Both the position numbers and the translations under genes were made by a program. DNA of 5,760 bases from NCBI GenBank assembly GCA_963657295.1, contig CAVKMX010000137.1, forward strand, positions 1-5,760, given 5' to 3'. The notes beneath the pieces are model-generated. The model made no database searches. It saw only the letters and a program-made list of their open reading frames with translations, and was not told the origin of the DNA. Position 1 is the first letter of the stretch. Every line of letters starts with the position of its first letter. This document shows positions 1-5,692 of the stretch, one piece after another. The stretch comes from CAG-791 sp963657295. GTDB taxonomy: Bacteria; Bacillota; Clostridia; Lachnospirales; Lachnospiraceae.

Positions 1-1
1 T

Positions 2-75
2 GTATGTGTAGCTCAGCTGGATAGAGCGTCTGGCTACGGACCAGAAGGTCGCGAGTTCGAATCTTGTCACATACA
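2..75 (+). tRNA. tRNA-Arg (anticodon ACG)
   Basis: A complete cloverleaf can be drawn. The acceptor arms GTATGTG (2-8) and CACATAC (68-74) pair perfectly, with discriminator A at 75. The D stem is GAGC/GCTC. The anticodon stem TCTGG (29-33)/CCAGA (41-45) encloses loop CTACGGA with anticodon ACG at 36-38. The T loop TTCGAAT (56-62) closes on a five-pair stem with two G-T pairs. ACG reads arginine CGN codons once the first base is converted to inosine. The 3' CCA is not encoded (GAA follows the discriminator), so it must be added after transcription. Its promoter lies left of the window. It is the only gene on the plus strand here. Confidence 0.97.
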
Positions 76-80
76 GAAGG

Positions 81-116
81 AAGCCCTCCTGCAGGAAACT
101 GCAGGAGGGCTTTTTT
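81..116 (+). terminator. Intrinsic terminator of the tRNA-Arg gene
   Basis: A perfect 14-bp stem (81-94 with 99-112) closes on a GAAA tetraloop and runs into six T residues (111-116). It starts five bases after the tRNA ends. On the minus strand the same hairpin is not followed by a T run, so it should act mainly on the tRNA transcript. It may still slow polymerase arriving from the convergent phosphoesterase gene, for which I see no other terminator. Confidence 0.95.
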
Positions 117-181
117 GTCGTTCCATTTGTTACATGTAAAGGGATCGGTATCCTGCCGGGAGACACGGCTTCAGAGGTACC

Positions 182-667
182 TCAGAGGTATTTCAGAACA
201 GGCTCTCCGACGGTACCGTCCTCCTCTGTGTGCAGGATCATGTAGGACGGGCGGTATCCGGCCTGCCGGGGGCGGCCAAGGCTCCCGGGGTTCAGAATCA
301 GAACGCCGTGCCGCGATTCCTCTATGAGCGGCACATGGGTGTGCCCGAAGACGGCAATGCGGCAGTGCCGCGTTTTGGCTTCCTTCTCCAGCAGATCCAC
401 GGAGAAGGAGACCTGGTAGAGGTGTCCGTGGGTCAGGAACGCCTTTTCCCTTCCGATGGGAACCACCAGGGTGCGGGGCGCCATAGAGCCCGTATCGCAG
501 TTGCCGGCCACATAGAACAGGGGCATGCCGGCAATGCGGGAGAATTCGTCCTCCGAGCCCTCGGCATCTCCGGCGTGGAGGATCATGTCAACCGGCGCCT
601 CCTGTTCCATAACGCGCAGGAAGAGGTCGTCGCGCCGGTGCGTATCACTGATGAGCAGGATCTTCAT
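182..667 (-). CDS. yfcE: YfcE/YsnB-type metallophosphoesterase (phosphodiesterase)
   Basis: A 161-residue cytosolic calcineurin-like phosphoesterase of the small YfcE/MJ0936 class, whose members hydrolyse phosphodiesters with two metal ions. The metal-ligand motifs are present in order: SDTH (7-10, ligands D8 and H10), HAGDAE (31-36, D34), GNCD (55-58, N56), THGH (79-82, H80) and GHTH (108-111), then NPGS (126-129). Length is normal for the family. I chose the ATG at 667 because the product then begins MKILLISDTH, the standard N-terminus, and AAGGAAA lies about 9 bases upstream. An in-frame ATG at 739 would add 24 unlike residues. It is the last gene of the rlmL-rdgB operon, 131 bp after rdgB. 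The rdgB-phosphoesterase order matches B. subtilis ysnA-ysnB. The natural substrate is unknown. Confidence 0.92.
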   Translation of the reverse strand: MKILLISDTHRRDDLFLRVMEQEAPVDMILHAGDAEGSEDEFSRIAGMPLFYVAGNCDTGSMAPRTLVVPIGREKAFLTHGHLYQVSFSVDLLEKEAKTRHCRIAVFGHTHVPLIEESRHGVLILNPGSLGRPRQAGYRPSYMILHTEEDGTVGEPVLKYL

Positions 668-774
668 GGGACGTGTTTCCTTCGACAATAGATATTCGCG
701 GCAGCAATCCGGGACTGTGCCGTGCGGATGCGTGAGCATGCGGCACGCGCCGAGCAGGACAGCTTCGGCACCTT

Positions 775-794
775 CTGATTCCGGCAGGAATCAG
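775..794 (-). other. Small hairpin just after the rdgB stop codon
   Basis: CTGATTCC (775-782) and GGAATCAG (787-794) form a perfect 8-bp stem with a 4-base loop, starting 4 bases after the rdgB stop. There is no T run after it on either strand, so it is not a standard intrinsic terminator. It could protect the 3' end of an rdgB transcript or mark processing before the phosphoesterase gene. A second, looser inverted repeat (GTGCCG/CGGCAC, 717-746) lies in the same 131-bp gap, and I see no clear promoter there. Confidence 0.35.
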
Positions 795-798
795 CCGC

Positions 799-1479
799 CT
801 ACCGGTCTGCGCGGTATCGGTCCGCATAGGCCCGGATGCGCTCCATCATGGCCCGGAAGGCCTTGCCGCGGTGGGAGATGGCATTCTTCTCCTCCTCGGT
901 CAGCTCGGCACTGGTCCGGCCGTATTCCGGCAGATAGAAGAAAGGATCGTAGCCAAAGCCGTTCTCGCCGCGGATCTCCTGCGCGATCTCGCCCTCCATC
1001 GTGCCGACCTCGATGAACTCCTCGGCAGCCGAGGCGTAGGGACGGAGCTTCTTGGGAACCACGGCGGAGCAGGCACAGACAAAGCGGGCGCTGCGCTCGG
1101 CTCCCGTCTTGCCCCGGAGCTCGTCCAGAATGTGCTGCATCTTATCGGTATAGGACGTGTCCTTGCCGAGGTACCGCGAGGAGAAGATGCCCGGAGCACC
1201 GTTTAAGGCATCCACCGCCAGACCGGAGTCGTCGGAGAGCACAACGCAGGGAAGCGAAGGATCCAGAGGGAACGAGTCCGGGGAGGAGGCCAGAATCCTG
1301 GCGGCAGCCCAGGACTTGATGGAGGCATTCTCCTGAAAGGTGATGCCGGTTTCCGGCGGATCGGAGAGGATGCCCAGCTCCTTCGTGCTGGCGACAACAA
1401 CCTCCGGATCATCGAGAATCTCGCGGATCTCGCGGATCTTGTCCTGATTGCCGGTGGCGAAAACAATCTGCAGTTTCAT
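799..1479 (-). CDS. rdgB: XTP/dITP pyrophosphatase (RdgB/HAM1 family)
   Basis: A 226-residue cytosolic Ham1-type enzyme that hydrolyses non-canonical purine triphosphates (dITP, XTP, ITP) to the monophosphate and pyrophosphate, keeping deaminated purines out of DNA and RNA. Family motifs seen: TGNQDK (9-14) at the nucleotide-binding N-terminus, the metal-site ENA (50-52), LSDDSGL (81-87), GENGFGYDP (171-179) and SHRGKA (202-207). It is some 20-30 residues longer than the usual 195-205. The extra length lies in a loop before the SDDSGL motif (about 63-78) and in the stretch around 143-158. All motifs are intact, so it should be active. GGAG lies 7 bases before the ATG. The start is 30 bp after the rlmL-like stop, so the two genes are surely cotranscribed. 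Confidence 0.96.
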   Translation of the reverse strand: MKLQIVFATGNQDKIREIREILDDPEVVVASTKELGILSDPPETGITFQENASIKSWAAARILASSPDSFPLDPSLPCVVLSDDSGLAVDALNGAPGIFSSRYLGKDTSYTDKMQHILDELRGKTGAERSARFVCACSAVVPKKLRPYASAAEEFIEVGTMEGEIAQEIRGENGFGYDPFFYLPEYGRTSAELTEEEKNAISHRGKAFRAMMERIRAYADRYRADR

Positions 1480-1509
1480 AAGGACACTCCATTTCGCAGC
1501 AGCTGACGG

Positions 1510-2661
1510 TTACGGGCGGGGCTTTGGGCCGGGGAACATGTAGAAATAGGTCTTCAGCATGCCGTTGTAGATTTTCCGATTCTTCTGACTCCGGATCCCG
1601 ATGGCTCTCTCGGCATCTCCGTAAGAGGTGATGACATACATGGACCAGCCGTTGAGGGCCCGGAAACGCTCGCCCAGGGTCCGGTACAGATGGAGCAGCT
1701 CCTCATCCTCACCCTTCTCAAGACGCTCGCCGTAGGGTGGATTGGTGATCAGGAAGCCGTAGGCCCGCGGGTGCGAGAGCTCCTGGACAGGACGGACCTG
1801 AAAGTGGATGAGCTGCTCTACACCGGCGAGACGGGCATTCTCTCTCGCAGCATAGATCGCATCCCGGTCAATGTCGTAGCCCTGCAGGTCGCAGTCGACA
1901 TCGGTGCTGATCTCCTCCCGGAGTTCGGCACGGATCTCCTGCCACAGGGAGGGCGGGATCAGGCCGGTCCAGGTCTCTGCCGTGAAGCCTCGGGACAGAC
2001 CGGGAGCAATGTGTGCGCTGCGCATGGCTGCCTCAATGAGAAAGGTGCCGGAGCCGCAGAAGGGATCCACCAGCGTCCGGCCGGGCTTCCAGGGCGTGAG
2101 GGCCAGGAGACCGGCGGCCAGATTCTCTGCAATGGGCGCGGCCACCTTGTATTTGCGGTATCCCCTCTTGTGCAGGGAATCCCCGGTGGTATCGATGGCA
2201 GCCGTCACCTCATTCTTCTTCAGGAAAACACGGACGGGATAGGAGGCACCGTCCTCCGGAAAGAGGGACAGGCCATAGTGTGCCCCCATGCGGGTCACCA
2301 TGGCCTTCTTCATGATCGACTGAATGTCCGAGGAGGAGAAGAGCTGCGATTTCACGCTGGCTGCCTTGGTGACCCAGAAGCGTGCATCCCTCGGCAGATA
2401 TTCCTCCCACGGAAGGGCCTTCGTGCCCTGGAAGAGCTCCTCGAAGCTCTCCGCGTGAAAGGAGCCGACCTTCAGGAGGACGCGCTCCGCGGTCCGGAGA
2501 CAGAGATTGGCGCGCACAACGGCCTCTGCGTCCCCGGCAAAGGTGACACGGCCGTCCTCCACCTGGGTGATCTCATAGCCGAGGTCGTAGATTTCATTTT
2601 TCACAACGCTCTCCAGACCGAAATGGCAGGGAGCGATCAGTTCATACCTTTGTCTTTGCAT
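1510..2661 (-). CDS. rlmL: THUMP-domain class I SAM-dependent rRNA methyltransferase (RlmL/YpsC type)
   Basis: A 383-residue predicted N2-guanine 23S rRNA methyltransferase resembling the RlmL half of E. coli RlmKL and B. subtilis YpsC. The N-terminus (about 1-60) has the family opening YELIAPCHFGLE (6-17). A THUMP RNA-binding region spans roughly 45-160. The Rossmann methyltransferase fold follows, with the SAM-binding motif VDPFCGSGTFLIEAA (198-212), an acidic motif GYDID (261-265) and the catalytic NPPY (307-310). The fused RlmK domain is absent, as is usual outside proteobacteria. Start choice: ATG at 2661 fits the family and the promoter, whose expected start point falls at 2661-2662. 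An in-frame ATG at 2670 overlaps the -10 box, and neither has a Shine-Dalgarno. First gene of the operon with rdgB and the phosphoesterase. The exact modified base is inferred from the family. Confidence 0.93.
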   Translation of the reverse strand: MQRQRYELIAPCHFGLESVVKNEIYDLGYEITQVEDGRVTFAGDAEAVVRANLCLRTAERVLLKVGSFHAESFEELFQGTKALPWEEYLPRDARFWVTKAASVKSQLFSSSDIQSIMKKAMVTRMGAHYGLSLFPEDGASYPVRVFLKKNEVTAAIDTTGDSLHKRGYRKYKVAAPIAENLAAGLLALTPWKPGRTLVDPFCGSGTFLIEAAMRSAHIAPGLSRGFTAETWTGLIPPSLWQEIRAELREEISTDVDCDLQGYDIDRDAIYAARENARLAGVEQLIHFQVRPVQELSHPRAYGFLITNPPYGERLEKGEDEELLHLYRTLGERFRALNGWSMYVITSYGDAERAIGIRSQKNRKIYNGMLKTYFYMFPGPKPRP

Positions 2662-2668
2662 AGGCTTC

Positions 2669-2697
2669 ATTATAGGGAGAATCGGGCGAAAAGACAA
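2669..2697 (-). promoter_or_regulatory. Sigma-70/SigA-type promoter of the rlmL-rdgB-yfcE operon
   Basis: On the minus strand, TTGTCT (2697-2692), a 17-bp spacer and a consensus TATAAT (2674-2669) are followed by the first codon of the rlmL-like gene eight bases later. It lies just downstream of the gdhA terminator, so the operon has its own start. The -35 matches consensus at 4 of 6 positions. The gdhA promoter in this window has almost the same boxes and the same spacer. Confidence 0.8.
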
Positions 2698-2699
2698 TG

Positions 2700-2743
2700 G
2701 AAAGCAAAGAGGAGCGGAAGCCGCGGACGGCTTTCGCTCCTCT
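2700..2743 (-). terminator. Intrinsic terminator of gdhA
   Basis: Starting 30 bases after the gdhA stop, the minus strand has a 16-pair stem with one A-C mismatch: AGAGGAGCG (2743-2735) with CGCTCCTCT (2716-2708), and AAGCCG with CGGCTT, around a TCCG loop. It is followed by a broken T tract, TTTGCTTT (2707-2700). The plus strand lacks a T run after the hairpin. It separates gdhA from the promoter of the next operon. Confidence 0.88.
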
Positions 2744-2773
2744 GAAAATCTGATATGCCTGCAGTGAAAAGGC

Positions 2774-4120
2774 TTAGACGTTTCCCTGAGCCAACATGGC
2801 ATCGGCAACCTTCTCGAAGCCGGCGATGTTGGCACCGGTCACGAAGTCGCCCTCATGGCCGTATCTGGCAGCAGCGTCGGCAACCTTGGTGTAGATGCCT
2901 GTCATGATGCCCTTGAGCTTGCTGTCAACCTCCTCAAAGGTCCAGGAGAGACGCTCGGAGTTCTGGCTCATCTCGAGAGCGGATACCGCAACGCCGCCTG
3001 CATTGGCCGCCTTGGCCGGCATGTACAGGAAGCCGCTGTCCTTGCGGGCCTGCTCATAGGTGTCGATGGCCTCTGCGTCAGAGGGCATGTTGGCACCCTC
3101 GGCGACACACCAGCAGCCGTTGGCGATGAGAGTCTTTGCTGCCTCACCGTTGATTTCGTTCTGCGTAGCGCAGGGAAGCGCGATGTCGCAGGCAACGCCC
3201 CAGGGCTTCTCACCCTCATGGTAGGATGCGCCGGCAACCTGCTCGGCGTACTCCTTGATGCGTCCTCTGTGGCCGTTCTTAATGTCCATGACAACATCCA
3301 GCTTGATGCCGTCGGGATCATAGACATAGCCGTTGGAATCGGAGCAGGTAACGGGCTTTGCACCCAGCTGCTGCAGCTTCTGGATGGCGTACTGGGCAAC
3401 GTTTCCGGAGCCGGAGACGACAACGGTCTTGCCTTCGAGGGACTTGCCGGCCGCCTTCACCATCTCGTCGGTGATGTACACAAGGCCGTAGCCGGTTGCC
3501 TCAGGACGGGCCAGGGAACCGCCGAAGCTCAGGCCCTTTCCGGTGAGCACACCCTCATAGAGGCCGGTGAGTCTCTTGTACTGTCCGTAGAGATAGCCGA
3601 TCTCACGGCCGCCGACACCGATATCGCCGGCGGGAACGTCCGTATCGGCACCGATGTAGCGCACCAGTTCGGTCATGAAGCTCTGGCAGAAGCGCATCAC
3701 CTCTGCATCGGACTTGCCCTTGGGATCAAAATCGGAGCCGCCCTTGCCGCCGCCGATGGGGAGCCCTGTCAGGGAATTCTTGAAGATCTGCTCGAAACCG
3801 AGGAACTTCAGAATGGACTGGTTTACCGAAGGATGGAAGCGCAGGCCTCCCTTGTAGGGGCCGATGGCGGAATTGAACTGGACGCGGTAGCCGAGGTTCA
3901 CCTGCTGAACACCCTTGTCATCCACCCACGGAACGCGGAAGGTGATGATGCGCTCGGGCTCTACCAGGCGCTCCAGAAGAGAATTCCTGCGGTAGACCTC
4001 TTCGTTTGCCTCAACGATGGGAGCCAGTGTATCCAGAATTCTCTTTGCTGCCTCCAGAAATTCGGGTTCGTATGCGTGCTTGTCTGTCAGGCGTGCATAC
4101 ACTTCCTCAACATATGACAT
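2774..4120 (-). CDS. gdhA: Glutamate dehydrogenase, hexameric, probably NADP-dependent
   Basis: A 448-residue cytosolic hexameric (small-subunit) GDH that interconverts 2-oxoglutarate plus ammonia and glutamate. It is nearly the same length as E. coli GdhA (447) and Clostridium symbiosum GDH. Glutamate-site residues are in place: K90 (GPYKGG), K114 (FKNSL), catalytic K126 (GGGKGGSDFDPKGK), D166 (AGDIGVG) and S380 (NAGGVAVS). The coenzyme fold begins with GSGNVAQYA (237-245), followed by TCSDSNG (258-264). This resembles the NADP-specific E. coli enzyme more than the NAD enzyme of C. symbiosum, so a biosynthetic, ammonia-fixing role is likely. The ATG at 4120 is set by a strong Shine-Dalgarno; an in-frame ATG at 4141 lies upstream of that site. 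It has its own promoter, a long leader and a terminator, so it is monocistronic. AsnA, another ammonia-fixing enzyme, lies upstream. Confidence 0.97.
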   Translation of the reverse strand: MSYVEEVYARLTDKHAYEPEFLEAAKRILDTLAPIVEANEEVYRRNSLLERLVEPERIITFRVPWVDDKGVQQVNLGYRVQFNSAIGPYKGGLRFHPSVNQSILKFLGFEQIFKNSLTGLPIGGGKGGSDFDPKGKSDAEVMRFCQSFMTELVRYIGADTDVPAGDIGVGGREIGYLYGQYKRLTGLYEGVLTGKGLSFGGSLARPEATGYGLVYITDEMVKAAGKSLEGKTVVVSGSGNVAQYAIQKLQQLGAKPVTCSDSNGYVYDPDGIKLDVVMDIKNGHRGRIKEYAEQVAGASYHEGEKPWGVACDIALPCATQNEINGEAAKTLIANGCWCVAEGANMPSDAEAIDTYEQARKDSGFLYMPAKAANAGGVAVSALEMSQNSERLSWTFEEVDSKLKGIMTGIYTKVADAAARYGHEGDFVTGANIAGFEKVADAMLAQGNV

Positions 4121-4305
4121 AGTTCCTTCCTCCTTGTTCATTCATGTCGCAGAAATGCATCATGTACGGTTGCCGGTGCGTCCTGCATACACGAAGGCCT
4201 GCAGGACGAGCTCCCTTGCACGCCGGAATCATCATACCATCCGCTGTCTGCCCTGCCGAACAGGGCCCACAGTCAGGATTCTGTATCACTGTATACAAAA
4301 CCACC
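4121..4305 (-). promoter_or_regulatory. Long 5' leader of gdhA with two hairpins
   Basis: If transcription starts about 7 bases after the -10 box (near 4305), gdhA carries a leader of about 185 nt. It holds a GCCCTG/CAGGGC hairpin (4250-4266) and a GTCCTGCA/TGCAGGAC hairpin with a 12-base loop (4180-4207), plus an AT-rich TGTAT/ATACA inverted repeat near 4282-4297. I recognise no known riboswitch, T-box or peptide leader in it, and no hairpin is followed by a T run. The length and structure suggest post-transcriptional control, but nothing here identifies a ligand. Confidence 0.45.
4129..4135 (-). promoter_or_regulatory. Shine-Dalgarno that fixes the gdhA start
   Basis: AAGGAGG on the minus strand lies 8 bases before the ATG at 4120. 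The alternative ATG at 4141 lies upstream of it and has no such site, so the shorter 448-residue product is the real one. Confidence 0.92.
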
Positions 4306-4334
4306 TCCTGCATTATACGTTCTGCAGGGAGGTG
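4302..4334 (-). repeat. Inverted repeat around the gdhA -10 box (possible operator)
   Basis: CACCTCCTGCA (4302-4312) and TGCAGGGAGGTG (4323-4334) are inverted copies, 11 bp with one extra G, separated by 10 bases. The two arms cover the spacer and the start point, and the -10 box lies across the left arm edge and centre. That arrangement fits an operator for a dimeric repressor. Read as minus-strand RNA from asnA, it is a hairpin followed by GTTTTG, so a weak terminator is the alternative. Confidence 0.5.
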
Positions 4335-4340
4335 CGACAA
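4312..4340 (-). promoter_or_regulatory. Sigma-70/SigA-type promoter of gdhA
   Basis: On the minus strand, TTGTCG (4340-4335), a 17-bp spacer and a consensus TATAAT (4317-4312). A short A-rich stretch lies just upstream of the -35. The left end of the miniature element (4380) is 40 bp upstream, so its insertion did not disturb the core boxes but may have displaced upstream regulatory sites. Confidence 0.8.
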
Positions 4341-4371
4341 GTATTTTGTCCGTTCAGATCTGGATAGGGCG

Positions 4372-4379
4372 GAACCGCT
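4372..4379. repeat. Target-site duplication, left copy
   Basis: GAACCGCT directly abuts the GTTAC end of the miniature element and is repeated exactly at 4569-4576. The next base (G) also matches on both sides, so the duplication could be counted as 9 bp with the element starting one base later. Eight is preferred because it keeps GTTAC/GTAAC symmetric. Confidence 0.8.
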
Positions 4380-4568
4380 GTTACAGTTCATTCGCCCGCC
4401 GAGCGACAGGGTGGCGGAGAATGTCCAGTCCGGGGGCCTTGCGAGGCCTCGGTGCTTGCGAGCGTCTTATGCGAGCTTAGCACCGCTAGGTCCTCGCACG
4501 GAGTGAGAACGTCCCCGGGACGGACAGCTCCGCCAGGACCCGTCACCGGCGGGCGTCTGTACAGTAAC
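4380..4568. mobile_element. MITE-like non-coding element, complete copy
   Basis: A 189-bp element with no credible coding frame. Its ends are 21-bp terminal inverted repeats matching at 17 of 21 positions without gaps: 4380-4400 against the complement of 4568-4548, both opening GTTAC and closing CGCCCGCC. It is flanked by an exact 8-bp direct repeat. Inside, successive arms continue the palindrome: GAC(A)GGG (4405-4411) with CCCGTC (4539-4544), TGGCGGAG (4412-4419) with CTCCGCCA (4528-4535), and GTCC-A-GTCC-GGG (4423-4434) with the complementary run 4513-4525. The tip holds three hairpins: GGCCT/AGGCC (4435-4448), CGGTGCT/AGCACCG (4450-4485) and CTCGC/GTGAG (4493-4507). A near-identical copy starts at 5693. 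Mobilisation by an unlinked transposase is inferred. An 8-bp duplication occurs in several insertion-sequence families and I cannot assign one. The fold would also suit a structured RNA. Confidence 0.82.
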
Positions 4569-4576
4569 GAACCGCT
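4569..4576. repeat. Target-site duplication, right copy
   Basis: GAACCGCT follows the GTAAC right end of the element without a gap and is identical to 4372-4379. In the rejoined empty site this octamer lies within the 9-base loop of the hairpin after asnA. Confidence 0.8.
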
Positions 4577-4602
4577 GCCCGTCTGGATCTGAACAGGCGG
4601 CA

Positions 4603-5613
4603 TCACAGCAGCTGGACACCCCGCTGCAGGCACTCCCTCGTGATCTCCTCCGGCCAGAGAGAGCACTGTACCTCTCCGATGTGAGCCTTCCGCAGGAAGA
4701 ACATGCAGATCCGGGACTGGCCGATGCCGCCGCCGATGGTGTAGGGCAGCTCGCCGTTCAGGACAGCCTTCTGGAAGGGCAGCTCCGCGCGCTCCGGGCA
4801 GCCGGCCTTTTCAAGCTGTTCGGCCAGCGAGGTCTCATCCACCCGGATTCCCATGGAAGAGAGCTCCAGGGCAATGTCCAGAACAGGATAGTAGACGAGA
4901 ATGTCGGCGTTGAGCGCCCAGTCGTCGTAGTCCGGTGCGCGGCCGTCGTGGGGCTTGCCGTTCTCGAGCGTGTCGCCGATCTGCATGACGCAGACCGCGC
5001 CCTTGGCCCGGGTGATGTGGTACTCCCTTTCCTTCGGCGTATATTCCGGGAACATCTCCTCAAGCTCCCTTGTTGTGATGAAGAAGATATCCTCCGGCAG
5101 AATCTCGGAGATATAGTCATAACGAATGGACATGTACTTCTCCGTCTTGCGCAGCACATGGTACACGCTGCGGACAACGGCCCGGAGAGTATCGAGGGTG
5201 CGGTCCTCCCGGCGGATGACCTTCTCCCAGTCCCACTGATCCACATAAATGGAATGAATGTTGTCGGTGATTTCATCCCGGCGGATGGCGCTCATATCCG
5301 TGTAGAGTCCCTCACCGACGGAAAAGCCGTATTTCTTCAATGCGTAACGCTTCCACTTGGCCAGAGACTGTACGACCTCGGCCTCCTTCCCGTTCTGCTC
5401 CAGAATGTCAAAGGAAACCGGGCGCTCCACCCCGTTTAGATTGTCATTCAGGCCGGAGGCGGGATCCACGAACAGCGGCGCGGAAACGCGCAGGAGATTC
5501 AGCCGCTCCGCCAGCATATTCTGAAAGAAATCCTTTACGACCTTAATGGCAACCTGCGTCTCATGCAGGTTCAGGGCAGATGCATAACCCTTCGGGATGG
5601 TTAGATGTTCCAT
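4603..5613 (-). CDS. asnA: Aspartate-ammonia ligase (asparagine synthetase A)
   Basis: A 336-residue cytosolic enzyme making asparagine from aspartate, ammonia and ATP (releasing AMP and pyrophosphate). It uses free ammonia, unlike glutamine-dependent AsnB. The fold resembles class II aminoacyl-tRNA synthetases. Conserved blocks run the full length, as in E. coli AsnA (330): SLAKWKR (83-89), GEGLYT (100-105), YVDQWDWE (123-130), RAPDYDDW (225-232), ELSSMGIRVD (250-259) and GGGIGQSR (294-301). The ATG at 5613 is preceded by AGAGG five bases upstream, a moderate Shine-Dalgarno, and gives the expected N-terminus. It is complete, with no missing motif. It lies between two copies of the miniature element and upstream of gdhA, in the same direction but with about 480 bp between them, so the two are probably separate units. 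Confidence 0.97.
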   Translation of the reverse strand: MEHLTIPKGYASALNLHETQVAIKVVKDFFQNMLAERLNLLRVSAPLFVDPASGLNDNLNGVERPVSFDILEQNGKEAEVVQSLAKWKRYALKKYGFSVGEGLYTDMSAIRRDEITDNIHSIYVDQWDWEKVIRREDRTLDTLRAVVRSVYHVLRKTEKYMSIRYDYISEILPEDIFFITTRELEEMFPEYTPKEREYHITRAKGAVCVMQIGDTLENGKPHDGRAPDYDDWALNADILVYYPVLDIALELSSMGIRVDETSLAEQLEKAGCPERAELPFQKAVLNGELPYTIGGGIGQSRICMFFLRKAHIGEVQCSLWPEEITRECLQRGVQLL

Positions 5614-5692
5614 GTGTGCCTCTTTTCTCTTTTATCTCGTTACATAAAATATGCAGAGCAGCCGTTCGGAGACCGCCCGCCAAACCGCCGCC
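5614..5692 (-). promoter_or_regulatory. asnA upstream region, promoter not resolved
   Basis: These 79 bp between the asnA start and the second repeat copy must hold the asnA leader and probably its promoter. An AT-rich run at 5641-5652 offers weak -10 candidates (TATTTT, TATGTA), but no acceptable -35 lies 16-18 bp upstream. Any -35 would fall in the GC-rich stretch at about 5662-5675. I cannot name the promoter with confidence. Confidence 0.3.

Larger units (their letters stand above)
4352..4594. repeat. Split hairpin downstream of asnA, interrupted by the miniature element
   Basis: GTTCAGATC (4352-4360) and GATCTGAAC (4586-4594) are perfect 9-bp inverted repeats lying outside the target duplications of the inserted element. 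Rejoining the flanks (removing 4380-4568 and one 8-bp copy) also pairs GGGC (4367-4370) with GCCC (4577-4580) around a 9-base loop. The outer end lies 8 bases after the asnA stop codon. This is probably the original 3' structure of asnA, although no T run follows it on the minus strand, so calling it a terminator would go beyond the evidence. Confidence 0.6.

Noticed and set aside
171..196. An 11-base imperfect tandem repeat (TCAGAGGTA..) over the phosphoesterase stop codon
   Set aside because: Only two short units, leaving the reading frame and stop intact. It is most simply a small local duplication.
645..827. A 60-codon frame in the rdgB to phosphoesterase gap
   Set aside because: It overlaps the ends of both neighbours, has low-complexity arginine-rich translation and no ribosome binding site.
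2855..4117. A 420-codon open frame on the plus strand opposite gdhA
   Set aside because: It mirrors the strongly conserved gdhA frame, its translation shows no family motif and it has no Shine-Dalgarno. The same applies to long plus-strand frames opposite the rlmL-like gene (1690-2745) and asnA (4681-5439).
4107..4391. A 94-codon minus-strand frame running through the gdhA leader and promoter
   Set aside because: Its first codons lie upstream of the inferred transcription start, it spans promoter and leader structures, and no internal ATG has a good Shine-Dalgarno. I see no run of glutamate or other regulatory codons to support a leader peptide.
4450..4510. The repeated TGCGAGC and hairpins as a possible CRISPR array
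   Set aside because: The units are seven bases long, only two are present and both lie inside one hairpin loop of the element.
4380..4568. Assigning the element to the IS66 family from its 8-bp duplication and GTTAC ends
   Set aside because: IS66 ends usually begin GTAA and other families also make 8-bp duplications. The remaining end sequence gives me no firm match.
4352..4594. Reading the whole 243-bp palindromic region as one large asnA terminator or one RNA gene
   Set aside because: The exact 8-bp direct repeats inside it show that it consists of a host hairpin split by a separate element, and no T run follows on either strand.
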